NCBI RefSeq assembly: GCF_001584165.1
Contig: NZ_CP013233.1
Coordinates: forward strand, 3,914,620 to 3,978,619
DNA: 64,000 nt
Direction of reading: 5' to 3'
Origin: Collimonas arenae
GTDB lineage: Bacteria; Pseudomonadota; Gammaproteobacteria; Burkholderiales; Burkholderiaceae_D
Of this stretch, positions 43,574 to 53,138 are shown piece after piece. A program made the translations under genes and the position numbers. Every line of letters begins with the position of its first letter. Position 1 is the first letter of the stretch. Under the pieces are notes generated by a model. That model saw nothing but the letters and a program-made list of their open reading frames with translations, made no database searches and had not been told where the DNA came from.

Positions 43574-44364
43574 CTATTCCGCTTGCTGCTCGGCCTCCTG
43601 CGGCACTTTGATCAGGATCACCGAGACATTGTCCTGGCCGCCGGACTTATTCGCTGCATTGACAAGCATGGTGCATGCCATCTTCAGGTCGCCCTGGCGT
43701 CGTCGATGATATTGCTGATGTCACTGGCGCCGATGCGGTCCGACAAGCCATCGGAGCAGAGCAAATACAGATCCCCTGCGCGCAACTGGTGCTGATGGAT
43801 TTCCACCACCAACTGGTAATCGATGCCGACCGCGCGCGTGACGATGTTGCGATTGAGGGCGAATTGCGCATCTTCGGCGCGGATCAGGCCGGCGTCGATC
43901 TGCTCCTGTAGCAGCGAGTGATCGCGCGTCAGTTGCTCCAGCAGGCCGTCGCGAATGCGATAGGCGCGCGAATCGCCGACATGGGCAATGCTGACGTGGT
44001 TTTCCGGCTGGAACCAGGCCACCACCAGTGTGGTACCCATGCCGCGGTATTCGGGCTCGCGGCGTGCTGCATTGATGATGGTGCTATTGGCTTGCCGCAC
44101 CGCTTGCATCAACCATTGGCGCACCGGCAGTTCGGCTTCGGGCTTTTGCAGGCGGCGGTATTCCTGCAACTGGCTTTCGATTTCTTCCTGGATGGCGACG
44201 GTGGCGATGCTGCTGGCGACTTCACCGGCGTTGTAGCCGCCCATGCCGTCGGCCAGTATGGCCAGTTGCAAGGCAGCGTCGACGACGACGGTGTCTTCGT
44301 TTTGTACTCGCACCATACCAATATCCGTTTTGGCGGCAAACTCAAGCGGCATATGTCGAGACAT
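43574..44364 (-). CDS. PP2C-type protein phosphatase, with a one-base frameshift near the C-terminus
   Basis: PP2C enzymes remove phosphate from Ser/Thr. Motifs: TDIGMVRVQNEDTVV, LAILADGMGGYNAGEVAS, AHVGDSRAYRI, LTRDHSLLQEQ and DLYLLCSDGLSD. The open frame ends early at 43684. One extra G in the run at 43692-43694 extends it through GDLKMACTML and the metal-site motif SGGQDNVSVILI to TAG at 43574-43576, giving 263 residues. ATG 44364 or 44352 may be the start. The FHA gene follows, a common phosphatase/phosphopeptide-reader pair, but no kinase is visible here. Confidence 0.88.
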
Positions 44365-44526
44365 GAAGATGGTAGCTAAAAGAATTCTGACCAGGCGGTT
44401 GCCTGAGTTCAAGTATTTTCGTTGGTTCTGGCAAGGACGGCAAGATAAATTGCGCCTCAATATAAATGCCCTTGTCGATGATGCTACACCTGCCAACGGA
44501 AGTCAGTGTAAACCGGCGATGCAGCA

Positions 44527-44560
44527 AAACAAAAAGGGAGCCGAAGCTCCCTTTTTGTTT
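44527..44560 (-). terminator. Terminator of the sucCD operon
   Basis: A 15-bp stem (AAACAAAAAGGGAGC / GCTCCCTTTTTGTTT) with loop CGAA lies 36 bases after the sucD stop. It works in both directions. Confidence 0.9.
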
Positions 44561-44595
44561 GTTACCTTTGACGCGTTTGTTGCATCAACCAGCGA

Positions 44596-45477
44596 TTACA
44601 GCAAAGCCTTCAACAGGCGAGCCATTTCCGATGGGTTCTTGGTCACGGTGATGCCACACGCTTCCATGATATCCAGCTTGGCTTGCGCAGTGTCAGCACC
44701 GCCCGAGATCAACGCGCCGGCGTGGCCCATGCGTTTGCCTGGAGGAGCGGTAACACCAGCGATGAAGCTGACCACTGGCTTCTTCATGTTGTCCTTGATC
44801 CAGTAAGCAGCATTGGCTTCGTCCGGACCGCCGATTTCGCCGATCATGATGACTGCATCGGTTTCTGGATCGTCGTTGAACATCTTCATGATGTCGATGT
44901 GCTTCAAGCCATTGATCGGATCGCCGCCGATACCGACTGCCGACGATTGGCCCAGGCCCAGTGCGGTCAATTGACCGACTGCTTCATAAGTCAGGGTACC
45001 GGAACGCGAAACCACGCCGATACGGCCCTTCTTGTGGATGTGACCTGGCATGATGCCGATCTTGATTTCGTCTGGCGTGATCAGGCCTGGGCAGTTAGGT
45101 CCGAGCAGCAGGGTCTTGCTGCCGGCCTTTGCCATGCGGTCTTTCAGTGCCAGCATGTCGCGCACTGGAATGCCTTCGGTGATGCAGATGGCCAGGTCGA
45201 GTTCGGCTTCGACGGCTTCCCAGATTGCAGCTGCTGCGCCTGCTGGCGGAACATAGATGACCGATACGTTGGCGCCAGTGGCGGCCTTGGCTTCGGAAAC
45301 GTTAGCGAAAATCGGGATGCCTTCGAAATCTTCGCCGGCTTTCTTTGGATTGACGCCAGCGACAAATGCGTTCTTGCCGTTTGCGTAATCGCGGCAAGCG
45401 CGGGTATGGAATTGGCCGGTCTTGCCGGTAATGCCTTGGGTGACGACTTTAGTGTCTTTGTTGATCAGGATACTCAT
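44596..45477 (-). CDS. sucD: Succinyl-CoA synthetase alpha subunit SucD
   Basis: SucD and SucC convert succinyl-CoA to succinate with formation of ATP or GTP in the TCA cycle. The 293-residue protein has the CoA-binding QGITGKTGQFHT, LGPNCPGLI, and the phosphohistidine loop RMGHAGALISGG (His about 252). ATG 45477 with AAGGAA upstream is the start; an open frame from 45522 reads through the neighbouring repeat. Normally sucC and sucD abut. Here about 400 bases with a nuclease gene separate them. Confidence 0.96.
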   Translation of the reverse strand: MSILINKDTKVVTQGITGKTGQFHTRACRDYANGKNAFVAGVNPKKAGEDFEGIPIFANVSEAKAATGANVSVIYVPPAGAAAAIWEAVEAELDLAICITEGIPVRDMLALKDRMAKAGSKTLLLGPNCPGLITPDEIKIGIMPGHIHKKGRIGVVSRSGTLTYEAVGQLTALGLGQSSAVGIGGDPINGLKHIDIMKMFNDDPETDAVIMIGEIGGPDEANAAYWIKDNMKKPVVSFIAGVTAPPGKRMGHAGALISGGADTAQAKLDIMEACGITVTKNPSEMARLLKALL

Positions 45478-45494
45478 ACGATTCCTTTTTAATC

Positions 45495-45846
45495 CGTCAT
45501 TCCCGCGCACGCGGGAATCCATGTTAGTTCAATAAACCAGGATATAAATCTTGCCAGTTCGGATTGGATTGTTCGATCAAATGAATTTTCCACATCCGAT
45601 TCCATTTTTTCAACTGCTTTTCGCGTTTGATTGCCTCGGTCACATCTTCGTGAATCTCGTACCAGACCAAGGATTTCAATCCATGTTTCTCGCAAAAACC
45701 ATCCACAAAAGCTTCTTTGTGCTGCCAGGTACGTTTGATCAAATCTGAGGTAACGCCGATATACAACGTACCTCGCAACTTGTTCGACATCACGTAAACG
45801 TAACTAGCCATTCCGTAAAATGGATTCCCGCGTTCGCGGGAATGAC
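45495..45846. mobile_element. Repeat-flanked GIY-YIG cassette inserted between sucC and sucD
   Basis: Two inverted palindromes bracket one gene. The left copy is ATTCCCGCGCACGCGGGAAT at 45499-45518, with outer edge CGTC and inner edge CCA. The right copy is ATTCCCGCGTTCGCGGGAAT at 45824-45843, with inner edge TGG and outer edge GAC. The 299-base interior is filled by the GIY-YIG gene, whose stop is 3 bases from one repeat and start 10 bases from the other. The arrangement matches the short doublets elsewhere in the window. Mobility is inferred; I see no clear target duplication. Confidence 0.6.
45524..45811 (-). CDS. Small GIY-YIG nuclease-domain protein
   Basis: The 95-residue protein is a stand-alone GIY-YIG domain (UPF0213/YhbQ-like): YVYVMSN (GIY element), LYIGVT (YIG element, residues 16-21), Arg27, and the catalytic Glu64 in [10 protein letters not shown]. 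It ends [13 protein letters not shown]. Homing endonucleases and repair nucleases use this fold; functions of the small stand-alone proteins are mostly unknown. It interrupts the sucC-sucD operon in the same orientation and is flanked at once on both sides by inverted palindromes. Confidence 0.92.
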   Translation of the reverse strand: MASYVYVMSNKLRGTLYIGVTSDLIKRTWQHKEAFVDGFCEKHGLKSLVWYEIHEDVTEAIKREKQLKKWNRMWKIHLIEQSNPNWQDLYPGLLN

Positions 45847-45876
45847 ACTATCTATCTTGGTTATTCACCGTTTAAA

Positions 45877-47043
45877 TTATTTACCGTTGGCCGCAGCAAC
45901 AACCTTCTGCGCCGCTTCTTCCATGCTGTCCGCCGAGATGATCGGCAGGCCGGAGTCGGCCAGCATTTTCTTGCCGATTTCTTCGTTGGTGCCCTTCATG
46001 CGGACGACCAGCGGTACTTGCAGCGAAACGGCTTTGGATGCAGTGATAACGCCTTCGGCGATCACGTCGCAGCGCATGATGCCGCCGAAGATGTTGACCA
46101 GGATGGCTTTCAGGCCTGGGTTCTTCAACATGATCTTGAACGCTTCAGTGACTTTCTCAGCAGTAGCGCCGCCGCCGACGTCGAGGAAGTTGGCTGGTTC
46201 GCCGCCGAACAGCTTGATGGTGTCCATGGTGGCCATGGCCAGACCGGCGCCGTTCACCAGGCAGCCGATATTGCCGTCGAGCGAGATGTAAGCCAGGTCG
46301 AACTTGGAAGCTTCGATTTCAGCTGGATCTTCTTCGTCCAGATCGCGGTAAGCGACGATTTCTGGGTGACGGAACAAGGCGTTGGCGTCGAAGTTGAACT
46401 TGGCGTCCAGTGCGATGACTTTACCGGAACCGGTAACGATCAGCGGGTTGATTTCAGCCAGCGACGAATCGGTATCCCAGTACGCTTTGTACAGGCCTTG
46501 CAATTGCTTGCGTGCGTCGGCGATCGAACCGGCTGGTACGCCGATCTTGGTCGAGATGCTGTCTGCTTCGGCGTCGGTCAGGCCGGTAGCCGGATCGATC
46601 ACAACTTGGTGGATCTTTTCTGGGTGGCTGGCTGCAACTTCTTCGATGTCCATGCCGCCTTCGCTCGATGCCATCAGCACCACGCGTTGGGTAACACGGT
46701 CGGTAACCATACTGACGTACAGTTCTTGCTTGATGTCAGCGCCTTCTTCGATCAGCAAGCGGCGTACTTTTTGGCCTTCTGGGCCGGTTTGATGCGTCAC
46801 CAGTTGCATGCCGAGGATCTGGTTGGCGTATTCACGCACTTGTTCCAGCGACTTGGCAACTTTCACGCCGCCGCCCTTGCCGCGACCACCAGCGTGGATC
46901 TGGGCTTTGACAACCCAAACCGAACCGCCGAGGGTTTCAGCTGCCTTGACCGCATCATCGACGCTCAGGCACGGGATGCCACGCGGTGTTGTCACTCCGA
47001 ACTGACGGAGAATTTCTTTACCCTGATACTCATGGATCTTCAT
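45877..47043 (-). CDS. sucC: Succinyl-CoA synthetase beta subunit SucC
   Basis: The 388-residue ATP-grasp subunit has [17 protein letters not shown] at its start, the ATP-site segment [18 protein letters not shown], and [15 protein letters not shown] with [14 protein letters not shown] near the end. It is the first gene of the sucCD operon. The 21-base gap to the upstream DUF2889 gene suggests that the two are cotranscribed. Confidence 0.97.
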   Translation of the reverse strand: MKIHEYQGKEILRQFGVTTPRGIPCLSVDDAVKAAETLGGSVWVVKAQIHAGGRGKGGGVKVAKSLEQVREYANQILGMQLVTHQTGPEGQKVRRLLIEEGADIKQELYVSMVTDRVTQRVVLMASSEGGMDIEEVAASHPEKIHQVVIDPATGLTDAEADSISTKIGVPAGSIADARKQLQGLYKAYWDTDSSLAEINPLIVTGSGKVIALDAKFNFDANALFRHPEIVAYRDLDEEDPAEIEASKFDLAYISLDGNIGCLVNGAGLAMATMDTIKLFGGEPANFLDVGGGATAEKVTEAFKIMLKNPGLKAILVNIFGGIMRCDVIAEGVITASKAVSLQVPLVVRMKGTNEEIGKKMLADSGLPIISADSMEEAAQKVVAAANGK

Positions 47044-47063
47044 ACGAGCTTCCCTTCTGACAC

Positions 47064-47675
47064 TTAATTAAATGAAATTGCTTGGTTGGATAAATTAGAT
47101 TGGGAGTCAACTGCTGATGGAGGGCTGATTGCCCACTTCGGATAATATTTGGCGACAACTGCGCCTTCACTACGTAAAGCATGACAACGATCGAGCTGTG
47201 GCGGCCTTTTCTGCTCCGCCAGCGGATCTGAAACATTCGGTCGATTTACTTCGCCGCCAAAGGCCTGCAATGCCGCGGTCGGTAATATCTGCGCCAGTTC
47301 GGTCAGATGGGTGCAACCAAGCGCGCCGCCGATACGCTCCTTGAGCGCATGACGAAAGCCCTTGACCAGGCTTAAGCCGATCAACTTTTTATAATCAGGA
47401 CCAATTGTGTTGCAATAACCAGGATATGGCACCGCTTCGGAATTTGCCTCGATGTCGACGACGACAAACTCGCGATCTAGCGTCAATCTTAACCACAGAC
47501 TATGCAATGGCGCGCCCGCCGGCAAGTTTCCGGAAGGCAATGACAGATCAAAAGGTTTGGTATCGGTAACATGCGCGTCGATATCCCACAAGCCATCATC
47601 GCGTACAAAAGCTTCGACGTGAATCGCGCGGGTGTGCTTTAGCGCTCGGCGGGGGATAGAGGGTGTCAGAGACAT
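47064..47675 (-). CDS. DUF2889-family protein
   Basis: The 203-residue protein matches the DUF2889 pattern: [26 protein letters not shown] in pieces at the start, [18 protein letters not shown], and [20 protein letters not shown]. The function is unknown. It is soluble with no signal peptide. In Burkholderiales this family is often encoded between recX and sucC, as here. Confidence 0.85.
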   Translation of the reverse strand: MSLTPSIPRRALKHTRAIHVEAFVRDDGLWDIDAHVTDTKPFDLSLPSGNLPAGAPLHSLWLRLTLDREFVVVDIEANSEAVPYPGYCNTIGPDYKKLIGLSLVKGFRHALKERIGGALGCTHLTELAQILPTAALQAFGGEVNRPNVSDPLAEQKRPPQLDRCHALRSEGAVVAKYYPKWAISPPSAVDSQSNLSNQAISFN

Positions 47676-47850
47676 ATCGGTGGACTAATTTGCGTATCGT
47701 TACCACAGTTTCTATGGCAACTGCCGCTCCTGCGGTTTGCAAAAACCCCAAAAGTGTAGCACAGCTTATGCCGCCTTACAGATTTTGATCGACTATTGCA
47801 AAATAGCCATCGAACGCCGCCGGGACGGGGATGTCGCAATGCATCCCGAT

Positions 47851-48312
47851 TCACTCATCCTCATATTCATCGCCGCCGCCCTTCACCGCGGCCTGTATTG
47901 CCCGGTGCGAAAACCCGCGTTGCAGCAGGAAACGCATTTGCTTGGCGCGCTCGGCGGCATCGGCCGGTGGCTGGTTGAATTTCTTGCGCCAGACTTCGCG
48001 CGCGCGGCCGACTTCGCCGCTGGCCAGGTCGGCTTTGATATCTACCAATGACTCGGCGTCGATACCATGGCTTTGCAGTTCGGAGAGGATGCGGCTGTTG
48101 CCGTAGCGATGGGCGCGGCGGTGGATCAGGGATTCTGAAAAGCGCGATTGGGACAGGAGTTTTGCGGCTTCCAGCGTGTCGAGCAGGGCTTCGATGTCGT
48201 CGCCTTCCTGCGCGTAACGCGACAATTTTCGCGCCAGTTCCAGGCGGCTGTGTTCACGCGCCGACAGATAGCGCAGCGCCCTGCCCTTCAGGCTGATTTG
48301 CAGTTTGGCCAT
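47851..48312 (-). CDS. recX: Regulatory protein RecX
   Basis: RecX modulates RecA filament growth. The 153-residue helical protein shows [19 protein letters not shown] at the N-terminus and repeated three-helix units, with [22 protein letters not shown] in the middle. It is downstream of recA with a 233-base gap that holds a hairpin, so it may be expressed by partial readthrough. Confidence 0.92.
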   Translation of the reverse strand: MAKLQISLKGRALRYLSAREHSRLELARKLSRYAQEGDDIEALLDTLEAAKLLSQSRFSESLIHRRAHRYGNSRILSELQSHGIDAESLVDIKADLASGEVGRAREVWRKKFNQPPADAAERAKQMRFLLQRGFSHRAIQAAVKGGGDEYEDE

Positions 48313-48438
48313 CTCCGCTTTCCCGGTAATGCTGATTAAATGGTGCTGATTGGTCGTTACTTTGGTCGTTACTTGTCACTTAGCAAATCGCGTTTATTAC
48401 ATAGCGCCTGCTGTGTTCTATCGTGCGCCGCAAACAAC

Positions 48439-48483
48439 AACGCCCTTCAAAAACCCGTTGTGCGGAATTTTATGAAAGGCGTT
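48439..48483 (-). terminator. Hairpin between recA and recX
   Basis: Arms AACGCCCTTCA and TGAAAGGCGTT pair with one mismatch across a 23-base loop. In E. coli a hairpin between recA and recX limits recX expression; a like role is inferred. Confidence 0.5.
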
Positions 48484-48545
48484 CTTGATTGACCAGCCTG
48501 TTTCTTACTTAACTGCTTAAGCGAGAAGCGAGGCCAGTCAGGATA

Positions 48546-49664
48546 TTAAACCGGCTCTTCCGACTTTGCTGCTGCAGCAGCTGCGGCCTTGTTGGCCTTG
48601 GCTGCGGCTTTTTCAGCCTTGTCGCCGCCGTCCGACTTGATCGCGCCGAGTTCTGGCACGCCCAGGGAAGCGCGCACCTTGTTCTCGATTTCACGCGCCA
48701 GTTCTGGCCGTTCTTTCAAGTAGGTACGGGCGTTGTCCTTGCCCTGGCCGATGCGTTCGCCGTTGTAGCTGTACCAGGCGCCCGACTTTTCAACGATCTT
48801 GGCATCGGAACCGAGATCGAGGATTTCACCTTCGCGCGATGTGCCTTCGCCATACAGGATGTCGAAATGCGCTTCCTTGAATGGCGGCGCGATCTTGTTC
48901 TTGACGACCTTGACCTTGGTTTCGTTGCCGATGACTTCGTCGCCGGATTTGATCGAGCCGGTACGGCGGATATCCAGGCGCACCGAAGCGTAGAACTTCA
49001 GGGCGTTACCACCGGTGGTGGTTTCCGGATTGCCGAACATGACGCCGATCTTCATGCGGATCTGGTTGATGAAGATCACCAGCGTGTTGGTGCGGTTGAT
49101 GCTGCCGGTCAGCTTGCGCAGCGCTTGCGACATCAGACGCGCTTGCAGGCCTGGCAGGGAATCGCCCATGTCGCCTTCGATTTCAGCGCGTGGCGTCAAG
49201 GCTGCAACCGAGTCGACCACGATCAGGTCAACGCCGCCCGAGCGCACCAGCGCATCGGTGATTTCCAGCGCTTGTTCGCCGGTATCCGGTTGCGAAATCA
49301 GCAGTTCGGACAGGTTGATGCCCAATTTCTGTGCGTAACCGACGTCCAGTGCGTGTTCCGCATCGATAAACGCGCAGGTGCCGCCGAGCTTTTGCATTTC
49401 GGCGATAGTCTGCAGCGTCAGCGTGGTTTTACCGGACGATTCAGGACCGTAGATTTCGACTACCCGGCCGCGCGGCAAGCCGCCGACGCCCAGGGCGATA
49501 TCCAGGCCGAGCGAGCCGGTCGAGACCACTTGCACTTCTTCGACCACGGCGCCGTCTTCCATGCGCATGACCGAACCTTTGCCGAATTGTTTCTCGATTT
49601 GCGCCAAGGCCGCGGCAAGGGCCTTGCTTTTATCCGGATTGGGTGCGGATTTTTTATCGTCCAT
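48546..49664 (-). CDS. recA: Recombinase RecA
   Basis: RecA forms filaments on single-stranded DNA for recombination and SOS induction. The 372-residue protein has Walker A GPESSGKT (residues 73-80), DNA loop L1 with [20 protein letters not shown], the [20 protein letters not shown] region (loop L2), and an Ala/Lys-rich C-terminal tail (about 345-372). A LexA box lies 62 bases upstream. recX follows. Confidence 0.98.
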   Translation of the reverse strand: MDDKKSAPNPDKSKALAAALAQIEKQFGKGSVMRMEDGAVVEEVQVVSTGSLGLDIALGVGGLPRGRVVEIYGPESSGKTTLTLQTIAEMQKLGGTCAFIDAEHALDVGYAQKLGINLSELLISQPDTGEQALEITDALVRSGGVDLIVVDSVAALTPRAEIEGDMGDSLPGLQARLMSQALRKLTGSINRTNTLVIFINQIRMKIGVMFGNPETTTGGNALKFYASVRLDIRRTGSIKSGDEVIGNETKVKVVKNKIAPPFKEAHFDILYGEGTSREGEILDLGSDAKIVEKSGAWYSYNGERIGQGKDNARTYLKERPELAREIENKVRASLGVPELGAIKSDGGDKAEKAAAKANKAAAAAAAKSEEPV

Positions 49665-49725
49665 AGCTATTCTTTCGGCAAAAATGGTGAGGAATCTGGA
49701 ACCTGTGCTTTAGCTTCAGGTAGCA

Positions 49726-49741
49726 CTGTATAAAAAAACAG
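49726..49741 (-). promoter_or_regulatory. LexA (SOS) box of recA
   Basis: CTGTATAAAAAAACAG fits CTG-N10-CAG, with flanking A and T completing ACTG/CAGT as in the E. coli consensus. It lies 62 bases before the recA ATG. Confidence 0.9.
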
Positions 49742-50081
49742 TGATTTATGCAAGCACTGTCGCATTTTTCTACAAATATGGACGTATTGTATGTGCAGAA
49801 ATCATGGACTGGCATGCGCTCGCTTGAAAATCCGATCAAGAAATCACGCTTTAGGGCGGCACTTAACGCCATGCCGCCAAATTGCATTGGCGCAGTTCAT
49901 GCTTAATACGCATATCGTTATCCGGATTTGTAAAAAGCATGCCGGGCCGGCAAGAGAGTGCAATAATTGTCGCGCACATCCTCTGTGGCAGCGAACGACC
50001 GTCTGCCGACTTACAGTGGGGTCATGCACCAAATTCGAAAGTACGGGCAAGCGGGTTGCCCACTAATAAAAGGGAGAAGGT
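49742..50081. other. Gene-free gap between recA and ggt promoters
   Basis: The 340 bases hold the far upstream part of the recA promoter and the ggt promoter. A ribosome site (GGGAGAAGG) precedes ggt. I see no gene or further dyad of note. Confidence 0.6.
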
Positions 50082-51851
50082 ATGCGTATTACTTATTGGC
50101 TTAAACCGTTAGCCGCATCGGCGCTGTTGTTGGGCTTGCTGGGCAACGCCCTGGCGGCTTCGGCGCCGGCAGTCGAGGCGAAGAATGGCATGGTGGTGAC
50201 TTCGCAGCACCTGGCTTCGCAGGTCGGCGTCGATATCCTGAAGATGGGCGGCAATGCGATTGATGCCGCGGTTGCGGTCGGTTATGCGCAGGCGGTGGTC
50301 AATCCCTGCTGCGGCAATATCGGCGGTGGCGGCTTCATGACCATCCACCTGGCCGACGGCCGCGATACCTTCATCAATTTCCGTGAAACCGCGCCCGCTG
50401 CGGCCAGCGCCAATATGTACCTGGACGCCAACGGCAAGGCGATCACCAACGCCAGCCTGTTCGGCTACCTGGCGGCCGGCGTGCCGGGCACCGTGCTCGG
50501 ACTCGACACCGCGCAACGCAAATACGGCAAGTTGACGCGCGCCCAGGTGATGCAGCCGGCGATCAAGCTGGCGCGCGACGGTTACATCCTGAACCGCGGC
50601 GACACCGACATCCTCGACACCACCATCGCCCAATTCAAGAAAGATCCGGAAGCTGCGCGCCTGTTCCTGCGTCGCGACGGCACACCATTGCAACCTGGCG
50701 ATCGCCTGGTGCAAAAGGACCTGGCCAAGACGCTGGAAGCCATCTCGCGCAACGGCCCTGACGCTTTCTATAAGGGCGCCATCCCGGCAGCCGTGGAACG
50801 CGCCTCCAAGGCTGGCGGCGGCATCATTACCGCAGCCGACTTCGCCGGTTACAAGATCAGCGAAAGCGCACCGCTGTCGTGCAACTACCGCGGCTATGTA
50901 TTCGTTTCCGCACCACCACCAAGCTCCGGCGGCGCCACCATGTGCCAGATCCTCAACATCCTTGAGGGCTACGACATGAAGGCGTTGGGCTTCCACTCGG
51001 CGTCGGCAGTGCACTACATGACCGAAGCGATGCGCCATTCCTACATGGATCGCAACACTTTCCTGGGCGACCCTGCGTTCGTCAAGAATCCGCTGGACCG
51101 CTTGCTGAGCAAGGAATATGCTGCTTCGATCCGCGAAAAGATCAGCGCCGACAAGGCCACGCCTTCGGTCGAAGTACAACCGGGCATGGCGCCGCATGAG
51201 AAACCAGAAACCACCCATTACTCGATCGTCGACAAGGATGGCAACGCGGTTTCCACTACCTACACCATCAACGGCCGCTTCGGCGCCGTGGTGATTGCAC
51301 CGGGCACCGGCTTCTTCCTGAACGATGAAATGGATGACTTCACCGTCAAGGCCGGCGTGCAGAACCTGTTCGGCCTGGTGCAGGGCGCGACCAACTCGAT
51401 CGCTCCGGGCAAGCGTCCGCTGTCGTCGATGGCACCTACCCTGGTGACCAAGGATGGCAAGACTTACATGGTGCTGGGTTCGCCGGGCGGTTCGCGCATC
51501 ATCACCATCACGCTGGAAACTGCGTTGAACGTGATCGACTACGGCATGGCGCCACAGGAAGCGGTCGATGCGCCGCGCATCCATCACCAATGGCTGCCGG
51601 ACGAGGTCTACTACGAAACCCGCGGCCTGTCGCCGGATACCCTGAAGATCCTCGAAGGCATGGGCTACAAGATGAAGGAACAAACCCCTTGGGGCGCGGC
51701 TGAGCTGATCATGATCGGCTTGCCAGGCGCTGCGGGTGTGACATCGGCCAGCTCCGGTAATGATTCCGGCGTATCGGGCATCGTGCGTCCTGGCTTCTAT
51801 TACGGCGCCAACGATACACGTCGTCCTGCAGGCGCTGCGATCGGGTATTGA
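50082..51851 (+). CDS. ggt: Gamma-glutamyltransferase (periplasmic)
   Basis: Ggt hydrolyses glutathione and other gamma-glutamyl compounds or transfers the glutamyl group. The 589-residue precursor has a signal peptide (about residues 1-25) and self-cleaves before Thr377 in TTHYSIVDKDGNAV, yielding large and small subunits. Substrate-site motifs NFRETAP and GPLSSMAPT-like PLSSMAPTLV with LGSPGGSRI are present. It appears monocistronic. Confidence 0.95.
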   Translation: MRITYWLKPLAASALLLGLLGNALAASAPAVEAKNGMVVTSQHLASQVGVDILKMGGNAIDAAVAVGYAQAVVNPCCGNIGGGGFMTIHLADGRDTFINFRETAPAAASANMYLDANGKAITNASLFGYLAAGVPGTVLGLDTAQRKYGKLTRAQVMQPAIKLARDGYILNRGDTDILDTTIAQFKKDPEAARLFLRRDGTPLQPGDRLVQKDLAKTLEAISRNGPDAFYKGAIPAAVERASKAGGGIITAADFAGYKISESAPLSCNYRGYVFVSAPPPSSGGATMCQILNILEGYDMKALGFHSASAVHYMTEAMRHSYMDRNTFLGDPAFVKNPLDRLLSKEYAASIREKISADKATPSVEVQPGMAPHEKPETTHYSIVDKDGNAVSTTYTINGRFGAVVIAPGTGFFLNDEMDDFTVKAGVQNLFGLVQGATNSIAPGKRPLSSMAPTLVTKDGKTYMVLGSPGGSRIITITLETALNVIDYGMAPQEAVDAPRIHHQWLPDEVYYETRGLSPDTLKILEGMGYKMKEQTPWGAAELIMIGLPGAAGVTSASSGNDSGVSGIVRPGFYYGANDTRRPAGAAIGY

Positions 51852-51867
51852 TGCATTAGTCGGTTAC

Positions 51868-51890
51868 GCGTGGGTACAATGTGCCCACGC
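51868..51890 (+). terminator. Hairpin after ggt
   Basis: GCGTGGG / CCCACGC pairs over a 9-base loop, 17 bases after the stop. No T-run follows directly. The sequence resembles common dispersed GTGGGCAC-type hairpins. Confidence 0.45.
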
Positions 51891-52088
51891 TACTTCGTTC
51901 ATTGTAGGGTGGGCAAGTTTTTCTGCACGCCATAAGGACAGCTGCTTCGGCGGCTGTTTTTTTTCGTCCCGCCCAAAGCCAATTGCTCTGTTCATGAGTA
52001 AAACGCATGGTTCTAATAGTATTTATCGTTTTATCCGGGGCGAAATCAAATTTACACTGCGCTTATCCTTCCTCGATAAAGAGCGCGC

Positions 52089-53138
52089 ATGTCCACCACC
52101 AACCTGCAATTCATGCTGGCGTCCCTGCTGGGCGCCGAGCATGCCAGCCAATTATCTGACCTGCTGCAAATCCCTGAGAGCACATTGCGGCCGCGTTCCG
52201 ACAAGGTTTCCCGCATCGAGATCGCGCAGGCGCTGAACATGTTGCTGTTCGAGAAACTGCTGAAAGCCGTCCCGCAAGGCAATGACTACGTGCAGGATTC
52301 GGTCCGCGCCGGCAACAAGATCCGCTTCGACCACGGCGCCTTGCGCACCGTGCTTGGCATCAGCACCGGCACGCTGCCGGCCGGCGAAGCGGCGTTCACG
52401 CGCATCCTGCGGCCGCTTGGCTACCACGTCAACGGCGTCTACCCGCTGCAACGGATCAGCATGACCGGCCGCGCCTACGCGCATGAGGACGATCCTGAAG
52501 AAATCGCGCAGTTCTTCCTGAGCGAACTGCATCCGCATCAGTTTTCCCACGCATTCCAGGCGACCGTCAACAAGGTCTTGTCGACCTCACAAGATCCGAT
52601 CGACTCACACTCGGCGCGTCTGCTGCAGCAACTCGCTGCCGACAAAGCCCTGCCGCTCACCGATGCGCTGGCGCTGCTGCCGGTACTGGTGCGCTGCTTC
52701 GATCGCCAGCATGCATTGCCCAGCGTCGCCGAATACCGGATCTTGCTGGCAGAGTCGGCCGAAATGGCCTGGATTTCGACTGAAGGCAATGCGTTCAACC
52801 ACGCCACCGATCGCGTCGCCCATGTCGAGCAGGTGGCCGATGCGCAGCGTGCGCTGGGACGCAGCATCAAGGACAAGATCGAAGTCTCACGCAACGGCCG
52901 CGTGCGGCAAACGGCGTTCCGCGCCAGCATGGTATCGCGGCCGATGCTTGACGATAATGGCCAGTTGGTCGACATGCAGGTACCGGGATCGTTCTACGAA
53001 TTCATTTCGCGCGACCGCTATCTGGATGAAACCAGCCAAACCTCCAAGCTGGACCTGACCTTCGACAGCGGCAATGCGCAGGGAATTTTCAAAATGACCG
53101 CTTCGGCAGAGGCGGCGCCCAACCCGGCGAATGCCTGA
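52089..53138 (+). CDS. hglS: 2-oxoadipate dioxygenase/decarboxylase (HglS, DUF1338)
   Basis: HglS converts 2-oxoadipate to D-2-hydroxyglutarate in lysine catabolism. The DUF1338/VOC-like protein carries the metal triad His82 (FDHGALRT), His238 (GNAFNHATDR) and Glu304 (GSFYEFISRDR). At 349 residues it is shorter than the roughly 460-residue Pseudomonas enzyme but within the DUF1338 range. The stop overlaps the next gene, a hydroxyglutarate-dehydrogenase-like enzyme, by 8 bases, which fits consecutive steps. Confidence 0.85.
   Translation: MSTTNLQFMLASLLGAEHASQLSDLLQIPESTLRPRSDKVSRIEIAQALNMLLFEKLLKAVPQGNDYVQDSVRAGNKIRFDHGALRTVLGISTGTLPAGEAAFTRILRPLGYHVNGVYPLQRISMTGRAYAHEDDPEEIAQFFLSELHPHQFSHAFQATVNKVLSTSQDPIDSHSARLLQQLAADKALPLTDALALLPVLVRCFDRQHALPSVAEYRILLAESAEMAWISTEGNAFNHATDRVAHVEQVADAQRALGRSIKDKIEVSRNGRVRQTAFRASMVSRPMLDDNGQLVDMQVPGSFYEFISRDRYLDETSQTSKLDLTFDSGNAQGIFKMTASAEAAPNPANA

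Noticed and set aside
44596..45522. Longer SucD starting at 45522
   Set aside because: The extra residues (MDSRVRGND...) are translated from the palindromic repeat; ATG 45477 has a ribosome site and the family N-terminus.
45820..47067. 415-codon open frame antisense to sucC
   Set aside because: Shadow of sucC codon bias; it starts within the palindromic repeat.
50109..51683. 524-codon open frame antisense to ggt
   Set aside because: Opposite a well conserved gene; Arg/His/Gln-rich translation with no domain.
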